Assembly (NCBI GenBank): GCA_016713535.1
Contig: JADJOY010000042.1
Location: forward strand, 14,332-78,331
Source: Deltaproteobacteria bacterium
GTDB lineage: Bacteria; JADJOY01
Direction of reading: 5' to 3'
DNA: 64,000 nt
Each line of letters begins with the position of its first letter. The first letter of the stretch is position 1. Below are positions 10,322-19,309 of the stretch, piece after piece. The position numbers and the translations under genes were made by a program. The notes beneath the pieces were generated by a model. That model saw only the letters and a program-made list of their open reading frames with translations. It was not told the DNA's origin and did not search any database.

Positions 10322-11146
10322 ATGAAAGTACACCATCTCAACTGCGCGACGCTCTGCCCGCCCGCTCCCGGACCGCTCCTGAATCCGGAGCGGAAGATGG
10401 TGTGCCACTGCTTGCTGGTCGAGACTCGCGATGGTCTGGTCCTGATCGATACGGGCCTCGGGCTCGACGACGTGGCGCGACCTCGAGCGCGACTCGGAGG
10501 GACCTTCGTCCTGCTGGTGGGGCCGAAGCTCGACGCGGCCGAGACCGCCGCACGTCAGGTGGAGGCCCTCGGCTTCCAGCGCAAGGACGTGCGCCACATC
10601 GTGCCGACCCACCTCGACCTCGACCACGCCGGGGGCTTGAGCGACTTCCCGGACGCCGAGGTCCACGTCCACGACCCGGAGATCACCGCCGCGCTGAAGC
10701 CGCTCACGCGCCTTGAGCGGGAGCGCTACCGCGCCGCGCAGTGGGCGCACGGCCCGCGCTGGGACCGGCGCAAGCTCGAAGGGGACCACTGGTTCGGCTT
10801 CGAGGCGGTGCGGGCGGTTCCAGGGCTCGGCGACGAGGTACTGATCGTACCGACGGCGGGTCACACCCGCGGTCACGCGGCCATCGCCGTGCGCACCGGC
10901 GACACGTGGCTTCTCCACTGCGGCGATGCCTACTTCTACCGCGGCGAGATGGACCCCGACCGGCGACGCGTCACGCCACTCCTCGACATCTTCCAGCGCA
11001 TCGTCCAGGTCGAGGGTGAAGCGCGCGTGCGCAACCAGGAACGGCTGCGGATCCTGGCGCGCGAGCACGCCGCCCAGGTGCGGGTGATGTGCGCACACGA
11101 CCCGCTCGAATTCGAGCGCTTCGCGCACGGCGCCGCGCCTCGCTGA
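10322..11146 (+). CDS. MBL-fold hydrolase, AHL-lactonase-like
   Basis: Metallo-beta-lactamase-fold hydrolase of about 274 residues. The binuclear zinc motif is THLDLDHAGG (HxDxDH), followed by the histidine in TAGHTRGHAAI, the bridging Asp in LLHCGDAYF, and a late His in MCAHDPLEF. HLDLDH instead of HxHxDH, plus the overall length, resembles N-acyl-homoserine lactonases (AiiA/AttM). Related MBL proteins hydrolyse other lactones or esters, so the substrate is not fixed. ATG at 10322 is chosen over an upstream ATG at 10295, which would overlap dapL. Likely cotranscribed with dapL. Confidence 0.8.
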   Translation: MKVHHLNCATLCPPAPGPLLNPERKMVCHCLLVETRDGLVLIDTGLGLDDVARPRARLGGTFVLLVGPKLDAAETAARQVEALGFQRKDVRHIVPTHLDLDHAGGLSDFPDAEVHVHDPEITAALKPLTRLERERYRAAQWAHGPRWDRRKLEGDHWFGFEAVRAVPGLGDEVLIVPTAGHTRGHAAIAVRTGDTWLLHCGDAYFYRGEMDPDRRRVTPLLDIFQRIVQVEGEARVRNQERLRILAREHAAQVRVMCAHDPLEFERFAHGAAPR

Positions 11147-11155
11147 ATCGCGGGC

Positions 11156-13684
11156 TCAGCGCGCGGGCTTCGAGGCGGCGCCGTCGCCGGGGAGCCGCTC
11201 ACCGTCCGCAGCGTCGGACGCCGGCCGCTGCGAGGGTTCCCGCCCATCTTCCCGTACCGCGGTGGGCAGCGTCGGTGCGCCGGGTGTCGAGGCGAGCACC
11301 GGGAAATACGCCGGCGCCTCCATCTGGAACTCGGCCGAGTCGCGGAAGAACCGCTCTTCCTGGAGAATGCGGGCCGGCCGGGTGCGCGGCCAGTGGAACA
11401 CCTGGCTCTGCGAGATCACGTAGGTACCCCATTCCTGGCGGTACGTCGTGCGAGCCTCGAAGACCGTGCCGCCAAAGGGCGTGCGCCGCACCTGCCGCAC
11501 CAGCAGGTCGCCACGCTCGATACGCATCAGCAGCAGGTGCGCGGACTGGTCGTTGTTGTGACAGTAGAGGCTCTTCCGTCGCAGGCGCCGCCCCGGCTCG
11601 CTGGTGTCGACGAAATCGCCCGTGCCGAGGCGCTGCCACGCGCCGCACAGCTTGCGGCGGATGCCGGCCAGATCGAGGGGCAGGTAGAGCGGGGGTGCCA
11701 CCAGGCCGGTACGTGCCTCGATCTCGTCGCGGCGAACCGGTCCGCTCTCGTGGCGGAAGTAATGGACGCCGCCGATGTACGCCATCTTGAGGCCGTACGA
11801 CTGCTGCATCCGCAGGTGGGTCAACGTGCTCCGCGTGCTCGAGAGCAGCAGCGAGTCGTGAGACGCGAGCAGCGGCACCGGGCCCCAGAACACCTTGATG
11901 CCGAGCGAATGGGCCTGGAACGGGTCGCCGCTGATCTGGATCGGCGCCGCACGCGGGGTACCGTCCTGGAACGAGTAGTGGATCGAGACCAGGCCGCCTT
12001 CCTTGAGCGCCACCTGGTGAGCCGGCTGCAGTACCGACATCTCGCCCTCCCCGGCGAGTCGGCCGGGATTGATGCCGAGGTGGTGGAGCAGGCGCGCCAG
12101 AATGCCCTTCACGATCGCCTCGGCGAGCGCGCCGACACCGCGCAACGAGAACGTGCGCGCGCCACTCGGCGAGCGACCGACGATCGACGGGATGAGGAGC
12201 AGGGAGCTCTCACCGCCGAAGCTGGTCGGCGTCGTGGTCGGCAGCGAGCCGACCCCACCGAGGAAGGTGCGGTTCGAGAACAGCCCCTCCGCGAGCCCCC
12301 CTTCGGTGACGGATGTCGACCGGCCCCACGGATCGAACGCCTCGACCCGCAGCTTGGTGGTGCCGAAGATGCCTTCCTCGAAGACCACCTTCGGGATCCG
12401 CGCCAGGTAGCCGGTGAGGGTCTTCGTCTTCTTGACCAGGTCGCCCGAGAAGAAGCCGGCCGAGCCGGGGCCACCGACGGCGTGGCTGCCGATCCGCTGC
12501 CAGCGCCCGTCGATCCGCGCGATCGAGATCCGCGCCGGGACGATCGTGGCTTGCTTCGTGAAGTAGTCGATGAACCGGGTTCGGGCGCGCTTCGAGAACG
12601 GCGTGACCAGCACCCGCGTGATGGGGTTGGACCGCATGGGCTGCGCGAAGAGCCCGAACATCAGCCCCGGGACGCCGGCGAACACCGCGTTGTCGGCGGC
12701 GGTCCCGGCTGGGTAGGGCACGATCGAGCGGATCCACGGATAGAGCCCGCGGAAGGTCTCCGCCTGCGACGCCTCGGCGAGCCCGCCGAGGTCGAGGTAG
12801 GGCGCCTGAAGCGTGACCTTGGTGGGAAAGAGCGCGGCGAGGACCGCGAGACGCAAGAGCGGATCGTTGGGCTTGCGGCGGGTCTTGCGGGCGATCCGCT
12901 TGGCGCTCGCGCCACGCCGGATCAACAGATCGATCTGTCCCCGCAGGACCCAGCACGCCTTCACGTTGGGGTCGGTCGGCGCGACCGCGGGCAACGGATC
13001 GTCGAGACCGAAGCTGCGCCGAAGGTCTTCCGGGATGCGCCCCAAGTCCTGCTGGGTGATGCCGGACACCTGGATCGACCCGGGACGCTCGCGCACCCGG
13101 TCCGGGTAGAAGGCGTAGAAGGCCGCGAGCAGGAAGTGGTGGTCGAGGGTGCCGTCCCCACCCACCACGATCACGTCCAGAGGTGCCGGCTGGGCGGCGA
13201 GTTCGAGGAGCTTGTCGCGGATGCGGCGGGTGCTCGACAGGTGGTCGGCGTGGGTCTCGACCACGTGGATCGCGAACCCGCGCTCGGCCAGACCCTCGAA
13301 GAGACCGTCCGGCAAACGCGCGCGTTTCGCCGGATGCAGCACCACGAGGGTGTTTCCCGGGCTCCGGTCCTGGTGAATCCCCGCAATGATGTAATGCTCG
13401 AGCTGGTCGGCCGGAAGAGCCGAAATCACTCGAGAAGGAGTCGGAAGATCGACGAGAGTGGGGCGCCCCGGAAGCACCGCCTCGGGGGCGACCGGCGGGA
13501 CCGGCTCGGCGCTCGAACGGGGGGGCGGCGGCTCGGCCGCGTCTTCGTCGATCGGTGCCTGACGGGGAAGGACCGCCTCGCCCGGAGTCGACGTGCTGGT
13601 CTCGGCCGGCGACGCGTGGTACCCGTCGTCCGGCTCGCCGGACCACCAGCCCGGTGGATCGCCGATCTCGTGGTCGAAAGGCAT
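11156..13684 (-). CDS. large diacylglycerol-kinase-like protein with split nucleotide-binding motifs
   Basis: Protein of about 842 residues with a DAGK/NAD-kinase-type catalytic core. A Pro-rich, acidic N-terminus of about 85 residues precedes a Rossmann-like strand (NTLVVLHPAKRA) and the nucleotide motif GGDGT at about residues 175-179. The second DAGK landmark (here YPAGTAADNAVFAG, compare PxGTxND) appears only at about residue 320, roughly 145 residues later; in ordinary lipid kinases the two are some 25-30 residues apart. The last 400 residues (IHYSFQDGTPRAAP, FGGTVFEARTTYRQEW) are not recognised. No signal peptide or clear transmembrane helix. Divergently transcribed from a DUF99 gene. 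Lipid phosphorylation is inferred from the motifs only. Confidence 0.6.
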   Translation of the reverse strand: MPFDHEIGDPPGWWSGEPDDGYHASPAETSTSTPGEAVLPRQAPIDEDAAEPPPPRSSAEPVPPVAPEAVLPGRPTLVDLPTPSRVISALPADQLEHYIIAGIHQDRSPGNTLVVLHPAKRARLPDGLFEGLAERGFAIHVVETHADHLSSTRRIRDKLLELAAQPAPLDVIVVGGDGTLDHHFLLAAFYAFYPDRVRERPGSIQVSGITQQDLGRIPEDLRRSFGLDDPLPAVAPTDPNVKACWVLRGQIDLLIRRGASAKRIARKTRRKPNDPLLRLAVLAALFPTKVTLQAPYLDLGGLAEASQAETFRGLYPWIRSIVPYPAGTAADNAVFAGVPGLMFGLFAQPMRSNPITRVLVTPFSKRARTRFIDYFTKQATIVPARISIARIDGRWQRIGSHAVGGPGSAGFFSGDLVKKTKTLTGYLARIPKVVFEEGIFGTTKLRVEAFDPWGRSTSVTEGGLAEGLFSNRTFLGGVGSLPTTTPTSFGGESSLLLIPSIVGRSPSGARTFSLRGVGALAEAIVKGILARLLHHLGINPGRLAGEGEMSVLQPAHQVALKEGGLVSIHYSFQDGTPRAAPIQISGDPFQAHSLGIKVFWGPVPLLASHDSLLLSSTRSTLTHLRMQQSYGLKMAYIGGVHYFRHESGPVRRDEIEARTGLVAPPLYLPLDLAGIRRKLCGAWQRLGTGDFVDTSEPGRRLRRKSLYCHNNDQSAHLLLMRIERGDLLVRQVRRTPFGGTVFEARTTYRQEWGTYVISQSQVFHWPRTRPARILQEERFFRDSAEFQMEAPAYFPVLASTPGAPTLPTAVREDGREPSQRPASDAADGERLPGDGAASKPAR

Positions 13685-13802
13685 GGTCGTGGGTGAACGA
13701 GAGACCGGCGCGGTGGCGGGACCCGGCCAGCCTACGCGGCCTTCTGTGTGGTCGGTAACGGGGGCGAAGTCAAGTCGCGCCCGCGGCAGGTACGCCGAAC
13801 GG

Positions 13803-14360
13803 GTGCCGTCGCACGTCGTCGGAATCGACGACGGACCATTCGAGCGAGGAACCCGCGGCAAGGTGCTGGTGGTGGGGACCGTCTACGCGGGGCTCCGGCT
13901 CGACGGCGTGATCTCGACCACGGTCCGCCGGGACGGCGACGAGGCGACCCGCGCGATCGCCGAGATGGTCCGCGGGTCGCGGTTCGCGCCCCAGGTTCAG
14001 CTCGTGATGTTGCAGGGAATCACCGTCGCCGGATTCAACGTGATCGACGTGGCGGCGTTGCACGCCGAGCTCGCGGTGCCGGTCCTGGTGGTCGCGCGGC
14101 GCGCCCCGGACCTCACGGCGATCGGAGCCGCGCTGCGCGCCAGGGTGCGTGGAGGAGGCGCGAAATGGGCCCGGATCCAGGCGGCGGGGCCGATGGAACC
14201 GGTCGGGAGCGTGTGGATCCAGCGGGTGGGCATCTCCCTTGCCGCGAGCGCCCGGTTGATCGAGGATCTCGCGGCCCACGGGCACCTCCCCGAGCCCCTG
14301 CGTGTGGCGCACCTCGTGGCCGGCGCCCTCGTCCGCGGTCAGAGCCGTGGCTCGGCCTGA
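13803..14360 (+). CDS. DUF99 (UPF0215) family protein
   Basis: About 185 residues matching DUF99: VVGIDDGPF at the N-terminus, VLVVGTVYAGLRLDGV, MLQGITVAGFNVIDV, VPVLVVARRAPDL and EPLRVAHLVAGALV at the end. DUF99 is best known from archaea, and some members have been described as deoxyuridine-specific endonucleases with an RNase H/EndoV-like fold. The function here is inferred from family only. GTG at 13803 is taken as start because it places the conserved IDD motif about seven residues in. It diverges from the lipid-kinase-like gene across 118 bases. Confidence 0.75.
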   Translation: MPSHVVGIDDGPFERGTRGKVLVVGTVYAGLRLDGVISTTVRRDGDEATRAIAEMVRGSRFAPQVQLVMLQGITVAGFNVIDVAALHAELAVPVLVVARRAPDLTAIGAALRARVRGGGAKWARIQAAGPMEPVGSVWIQRVGISLAASARLIEDLAAHGHLPEPLRVAHLVAGALVRGQSRGSA

Positions 14361-14411
14361 GGACACGGGGCGATGGTCCCGACCCGGGGGCCCAGCGGGA
14401 CCTGCGGGAGC

Positions 14412-14836
14412 TCAGGCGCCTTTGAAGTACTTGTTGAAGGTCGGCATGCTAACGCCCAGGATTTTCGCCGCCTTCGTCTTGACGCCGCTCGCCTTCTTCA
14501 AGGCCTCCTGGAGCTGCTCGGCCGTCAGGTTGAGCTTGCGACCTCGCCCACCGCGCGACTTGCTCTGGCCCCGGAGGTCTTTCGCCGCCCACCCTTGGCG
14601 GAGCTGGAAGCTGGCCGAGAGGGGGTCGTCGGGGGACCGAGGCGGAGGACCTGGGCGAGCGGGGCGAGGAGGCGCTCGGCCTCCTCGAGGCGGCGCTGAA
14701 CCGCGACGTCGAACACTCCACCGAGGTCGTGACCGAGTCCCGCCGCGAGCTTGCGCGCGTTCTTCACCAGGCGCTTGAGATCACGCTCGACCTGATTCAG
14801 GGTGCGGAGGGATTGCTTGAAGTCGTCCCGGTTCAT
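14412..14836 (-). CDS. small DNA-binding protein with coiled coil and Fis-type HTH (frameshifted)
   Basis: The N-terminal half (NRDDFKQSLRTLNQVERDLKR... RRLEEAERLLAPL) is predicted helical or coiled-coil. The C-terminal half lies in another frame and reads LTAEQLQEALKKASGVKTKA, then AKILGVSMPTFNKYFKGA, a clear Fis-type helix-turn-helix as in NtrC-family C-termini. One G missing from the GGGG run at about 14565 restores a single protein of about 141 residues. It is probably a nucleoid-associated or regulatory protein. The two-part layout resembles no regulator I can name. It lies convergent to the DUF99 gene. Confidence 0.65.
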
Positions 14837-14923
14837 CGTCGTTCCTCCTCGGCAAGTGGGCCAGGAGGCCGTGTTATGGCAGGGTCACGACGCGCTTCGC
14901 AAGACGACGCGGGGAGTCGAACG

Positions 14924-15622
14924 ATGAACATCGCGGGACTGGGAGCGCGTATCCGGCAGGTCGCCCTGACCAGCGCGGACGGTACCTCGCAGGCGGTCCG
15001 GCTCTACGAAGTCGACGACCTCGAGCGCTACGTGGACGTCGGCGCGCTGCTCGGCGAGCGGGATCCGGTCGACCCACCGTATTGGGCGCTGGTGTGGTCG
15101 GGCGCCGAGGCGGTTGCGTGCGCCCTCATGGCCGGGCCGAGCCTGGTCGGCCAGACGGTCCTCGACCTCGGCGCGGGCCTCGGTCTCGCCGGAGTCGCGG
15201 CCGCGCTGCGGGGCGCACGGGTCTGCTTTGCCGATCGCTGCCCGGAGGCCCTCGCGTACGCCGCGGCGAGCGCCGCCGCGAACGGACTGGTGGGCTGGGA
15301 CTGCGTGCAGCTCGACTTCACCTCCGATCAGATCGCGCGCCGCTTCGATCGCATTCTCGCCGCCGACGTCGTCTACGACCGGGCTCACCACGCGGCGCTG
15401 GCGAGCTTCCTGGAGCGACACCTCGCCCACGGAGGCTCGATCTGGCTCACCGACCGACTCTACGTGGCGACCGACGCATTCTTCGCCGACATGTGCGCTC
15501 GAGGCTTCGCCGACGACGTCGAGGACTTGGTCGTCCCCGAGATGGGAGAGACCATGAAGACGCGCCTGCATCGACTCACCCGCCAGGTGAGCGTGGGCGC
15601 GCCCGCGGCTCAGCCTACGTGA
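14924..15622 (+). CDS. class I SAM-dependent methyltransferase
   Basis: About 232 residues with a Rossmann-fold methyltransferase core: PYWALVWSGAEAVA upstream of motif I (VLDLGAGLGLAGVAAA, about residues 79-94), CFADRCPEAL (motif II) and DRILAADVVYDRA (motif IV region). The order of WALVWSGA and DLGAGxGLxG resembles the lysine/nicotinamide N-methyltransferase group (METTL/ETFB-KMT-like), suggesting a protein or small-molecule N-methylation role. The ATG at 14924 fixes the start. Its 3' end overlaps the convergent membrane-protein gene by eight bases. Confidence 0.75.
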   Translation: MNIAGLGARIRQVALTSADGTSQAVRLYEVDDLERYVDVGALLGERDPVDPPYWALVWSGAEAVACALMAGPSLVGQTVLDLGAGLGLAGVAAALRGARVCFADRCPEALAYAAASAAANGLVGWDCVQLDFTSDQIARRFDRILAADVVYDRAHHAALASFLERHLAHGGSIWLTDRLYVATDAFFADMCARGFADDVEDLVVPEMGETMKTRLHRLTRQVSVGAPAAQPT

Positions 15623-16921
15623 CGGACGTCGTACGCTGGCTGCGCCCGCGGTCGAGCCAGTCGAGAAGCGCGAAGGTCGCGAGTCCCGCGAAGCTCAGCA
15701 GGATCGCTTCCACCTGGAGGCGGTAGCGGAAGTTCACGTGGACGATGGCGGCCTTCGCGAAGAAGGCGGCCAGTAGCCAGAGGTACAGGCCGATCGGCAG
15801 GCGCTTCCTGATGGCGACCAGAACACCCGCCACGAAGGCCGAGAGCACGAAGCCGTACCACACCCGCGAGACCCACACGAAGCTCGGCTTCCAGAACGAG
15901 AACGCCGGGCTCAACGCGAAGAACCGAGCCCACTTGAGGGCGACGTAGGTGGGCATGTCGGCCCGGTTTTCCCACCAGAACTGACGCACCAGCTCCTTGC
16001 AGCGGCGATCGATGTCGATCTCGCTCGTGAGGCCCGCGAAACGCTCGTCGCGAGCCAGGTCCGGCCCCTCCAGGTAGGCGCCGTAGTCGTTGGCCTCGGG
16101 GTGGCCCGGCCACGGATACCAGAATCCCTTGATCCCCGAGTTGTGCATGCTCTCGAGGTTGTTGGTCTGCCAGAGGATGTATCCCGCTTCGGTGGTCAGG
16201 GGGACGAAGTGCCCCGTGACCCGGTAGTTGCGGATCTGCCAGGGCGCGAGCAAGAGCTCCACGGTGAGGCCTGCCGTGATCGCGACCGTCAGCCAGCGCT
16301 TCCACGGCCGGATGCGGAACGCGAGCCAGGCGACGATCGCCGGACCGAGGGTGATGGCGTCCGGCCGGAAGTAGACCGTCAGCGCGCACAGCCCGCCGAG
16401 CACCACGGCGCGCCGGACGTCCAGGCGATCGGCCCGGCTCGCCGCGTAATACACCGTCCACGTGCTGAGCGCGATCGTGAGCGACTCCGCCCACAGCCGC
16501 CAGTCGTAGAACACCAGGAACGGGTCGAGGATCGCCAGCACCGCCGCCACCAATGCGGCGCCCGGGCCGAGCAGACATCGCGTGAGCAGATGGATCGCGA
16601 CCGGCGTCGTCGAGCCGATCGCCGCCTGCACGGCGCGGGGAGCGAACAGCGTCGAGCCGGTGAGGCTCTGGATCGACGCGATCAGCATCGGGTAGCCCGG
16701 CATCCGATGCGCGGTCGGCTTCTCCGCGGTCATGCCGAGGATGCCGTTCTCGCGCACGCCGCGCGCGAGCTCCGTGTAGACGACCTCGTCGCCGAGCGGG
16801 GCGGCGCGTGGCGCGAGGATCAGAAGCCGAGGACGGCACGGACGCCGAGCGCGGCGAGCCAGATCGCCCACGGCAACCGCCGGTGCTCACTCAGGCGGCG
16901 GAGCAGGGAGGTGATTCGCAT
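15615..16921 (-). CDS. GT-C membrane glycosyltransferase (ArnT/PMT-like, frameshifted)
   Basis: Polytopic membrane protein of about 435 residues. The frame upstream of 16828 gives a credible N-terminus, MRITSLLRRLSEHRRLPWAI, followed by ALGVRAVLGF; it joins LILAPRAAPLGDEVVYTELA if one C is restored in TTCTGATC at about 16828. The acidic GDEVVY motif after the first helix is the expected catalytic-Asp region of dolichyl/undecaprenyl-phosphate-dependent GT-C enzymes. Later landmarks are FRPDAITLGPA and APWQIRNYRVTGHFVPLTT, as in PMT/ArnT relatives. Acceptor and donor unknown. Confidence 0.75.
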
Positions 16922-16945
16922 CGGTGGCGGCTTCGAGCGAGCGGC

Positions 16946-19186
16946 TCAGTACGGCTCGGGCTCGGCGGCGACCTCGATCTCGGCGAGGCCAGCTCGGATG
17001 GACCGGACGAAACGCAGGACGCTCCCTTGGGTTTCCTCGAGCGGCTGAGCGACGGCGACGGGCTGCGTGAGTCGCGGAAAAGGATCCGAACCCGGGAACG
17101 GGAACCCTGGCTGGTACGACATCCGGCCTGCCTGGTTCTCGAGATTAGCACCGTGGGACGCGGGATTCTGCTGAACCAGCGCAGCGGTCGCGGTGCGCCC
17201 GTCGACCTGGCGATTGCCGCGTACCACGCTCGGAACGGCAGCCAGCCCGGGAACCGCCCGGGCGAACGGGCTGGCCTGGTCGAGACCGATCGCCCGCGCG
17301 AGCGCCTCGTTCGAGACGTTCGGCACGACCTCGTCCCCCATCGCCTCGATCAGCATCACGCTCTTGGGCGAGTTGCGCTCGAAGCCGCTCACCGTGAGCG
17401 GCTCGTTCACCAGGTGGGGCGCGAACGCGAGGGAGTCGCCAGCCTCGACGATGGTCTGCGCGACGTTGACGAATGGCATCCAGCGATCGGGATAGCCCTT
17501 CGTCAGGTCGAGACCGAACAGAGTCGCGATCAATGGGATGTTCTCGCCACCCTCGACCGGTGAGTTCACGAGGAGATAGTTCGCGAGACCACCGCCACCG
17601 ACGTTGAGGATCGCCCCCTCGACATACGGATCGACCGCGGCGAACAGCGCGCTCATGATGGCACCGAGGCTGTTGCCGACCACGGTCAGGTGGCTCGGGT
17701 CGAGTCGGGGGGACCCCGGCGCGATCGACAGATCGAGAGCCGGATTGCGAATCAACCGCACAAGCTCGAGGAGATCGACGGCGCTCTGGCGGAAGTTGTC
17801 GCGGATCGCGAGTAGATCGAGGAAGCCCTCGAAGAAGCCGACGGGCACCTGACTGCCGTCGACCTCGGCGAAGCCGTCTGGCCCGGGAGCGCCGGTGAAG
17901 TTGTGGATCGCGTCGGTCGTCTGGTAGCGAAGACCGTGGGCGACGGCGTCGATGCCCACGGTCGCGTACCCCTCGGCTGCGAAGGTGTTCGCGAGCCCGA
18001 ACATGGACTCGCGAGAGCCCCCGAGCCCGTGCTGGTAGATGACGACCGGGTAGCCGCTCGGCGGCGCTGGCGAGCGGGGCAAGACCACCGTCACGGGGAC
18101 GCGATCCTGGCGCTGACGCACGGGCTCGCCGTCGACGTCGACGAAGCGGTCGTCGTCGAACCTGGCCAGCACCACGCGCTCGGCCAGCCCTCGCGCGGGC
18201 GACTTGTACCAATCGCTGAGGAACGACGCGCTCACGACGGCGCCGATCGCGTCGTGGACCACGCCGCCAGGATTGTCCAGGCCGGCGCGAGGCGTCTCAG
18301 GCACTCCCAGGAGCTCGTCGAGCGCCTCGGGGGTCGAAAAGACGTGCGTGTAGAGCGGATCGGACGTGTCGAGGACCGGAGCCGGCCGGCGTTCGAGCTG
18401 GGCGCGCACGGCGGTGAGGTCACGCGCGGTGCGCTGGGTCGTGAAGACGGTGAGGCACGCGAGGTCGTCGATCGAGAGCCCGGTCTCGTCGAGAACCGTC
18501 GTCACGGCGTCCTCGTACCGCGACTGGATCCGATCGAGCGTGGTGTTCTTCGGATCGCGACGCTTGTCGACCGCGGTCAGGAAGTCGGGCGAAGGGGCGA
18601 CCGGTCCCATCGCACCGGTCTCCGGATGCGTCCCGCGAACGGCCCGGGTCACGACGGCGGCGTAGCGGGTGCTGGCCCGCAACGGAACTCCCGCCTCCGG
18701 TAACAGCGCGAGGGTGCGGGTCGACGGATCCCAGCGCAGCTCGATCGGATGCTTGGGGTGGGGACCGGCGTCACTCGACGCCTCCATCAAGAACACGCTC
18801 GCGCCACTCCCGATCGTGTCCAGGACGGTGGCCGGCAGGCTCGCCGGATCGATGTCTCCGTCGAAGCGGAAGTAGATCGCGGTGCTGAGGCCGAACCCGT
18901 CGAGCTGAGCGAGTCCCTGGCGCAGGACGTCGGAGAGCTGCGGCACGACTGCGTCGAGCCCCGCGACCGTGAGATGATCGAACCCATCCTCGTCGGGGAT
19001 CAAGAAGCCGTCGCTGGGGAAGGGGACGTCCGTGAAGTGCAGCTCGTCGCCGTCGGGTCGAACCGCGAACAGCGCCGTGGGACCCGGATCGGGCGCGACC
19101 GACCCGCCGCTCGAGCCACATGCGCTGGCGAGCGCTGCGGCGAGAACGAGCGGACGAAAGAACCTGACTTGGGGACTCGGGAGCAC
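16946..19186 (-). CDS. exported lipase-like alpha/beta hydrolase
   Basis: About 746 residues. The N-terminus (RFFRPLVLAAALASACGSSGG) looks like a signal peptide ending in a weak lipobox with Cys, followed by a Gly/Ser/Pro linker, so surface or periplasmic anchoring is likely. The N-terminal part (FPSDGFL, AVVTRAVRGTHPETG) resembles the N-terminal domain of Pla-1/cef-type extracellular lipases. The hydrolase part carries YPVVIYQHGLGGSRESMFG (oxyanion region) and the nucleophile motif VVGNSLGAIMS (GxSxG). ATG starts are lacking near the signal peptide, so GTG at 19186 is used. It diverges from the PEP-synthase-like gene over 123 bases. Confidence 0.7.
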   Translation of the reverse strand: MLPSPQVRFFRPLVLAAALASACGSSGGSVAPDPGPTALFAVRPDGDELHFTDVPFPSDGFLIPDEDGFDHLTVAGLDAVVPQLSDVLRQGLAQLDGFGLSTAIYFRFDGDIDPASLPATVLDTIGSGASVFLMEASSDAGPHPKHPIELRWDPSTRTLALLPEAGVPLRASTRYAAVVTRAVRGTHPETGAMGPVAPSPDFLTAVDKRRDPKNTTLDRIQSRYEDAVTTVLDETGLSIDDLACLTVFTTQRTARDLTAVRAQLERRPAPVLDTSDPLYTHVFSTPEALDELLGVPETPRAGLDNPGGVVHDAIGAVVSASFLSDWYKSPARGLAERVVLARFDDDRFVDVDGEPVRQRQDRVPVTVVLPRSPAPPSGYPVVIYQHGLGGSRESMFGLANTFAAEGYATVGIDAVAHGLRYQTTDAIHNFTGAPGPDGFAEVDGSQVPVGFFEGFLDLLAIRDNFRQSAVDLLELVRLIRNPALDLSIAPGSPRLDPSHLTVVGNSLGAIMSALFAAVDPYVEGAILNVGGGGLANYLLVNSPVEGGENIPLIATLFGLDLTKGYPDRWMPFVNVAQTIVEAGDSLAFAPHLVNEPLTVSGFERNSPKSVMLIEAMGDEVVPNVSNEALARAIGLDQASPFARAVPGLAAVPSVVRGNRQVDGRTATAALVQQNPASHGANLENQAGRMSYQPGFPFPGSDPFPRLTQPVAVAQPLEETQGSVLRFVRSIRAGLAEIEVAAEPEPY

Positions 19187-19309
19187 GGTAACCTCGAGGA
19201 AGAGCTCACGACGTTCGAGCGATTCTACAGAAGATCCCGGCTCTTCGGCTTGCAGCAGTGCAACACGGTCGGTAACTTTCGGCCCTTTTCGCTCCGGGGG
19301 CACCCCAAC

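Noticed and set aside
10322-11146. MBL-fold gene as part of a quorum-sensing system
   Set aside because: No LuxI or LuxR homologue is nearby; the lactonase-like motif alone does not support a signalling locus.
11393-13696. A 767-codon plus-strand frame opposite the lipid-kinase-like gene
   Set aside because: A high-GC antisense shadow: very rich in Arg, Glu and His, no hydrophobic core pattern and no motif. The minus-strand frame has DAGK motifs.
18749-19309. N-terminal extension of the PEP-synthase-like protein by about 187 residues
   Set aside because: The extension is antisense to the lipase-like gene and low in hydrophobic residues. The conserved start is at 19310.
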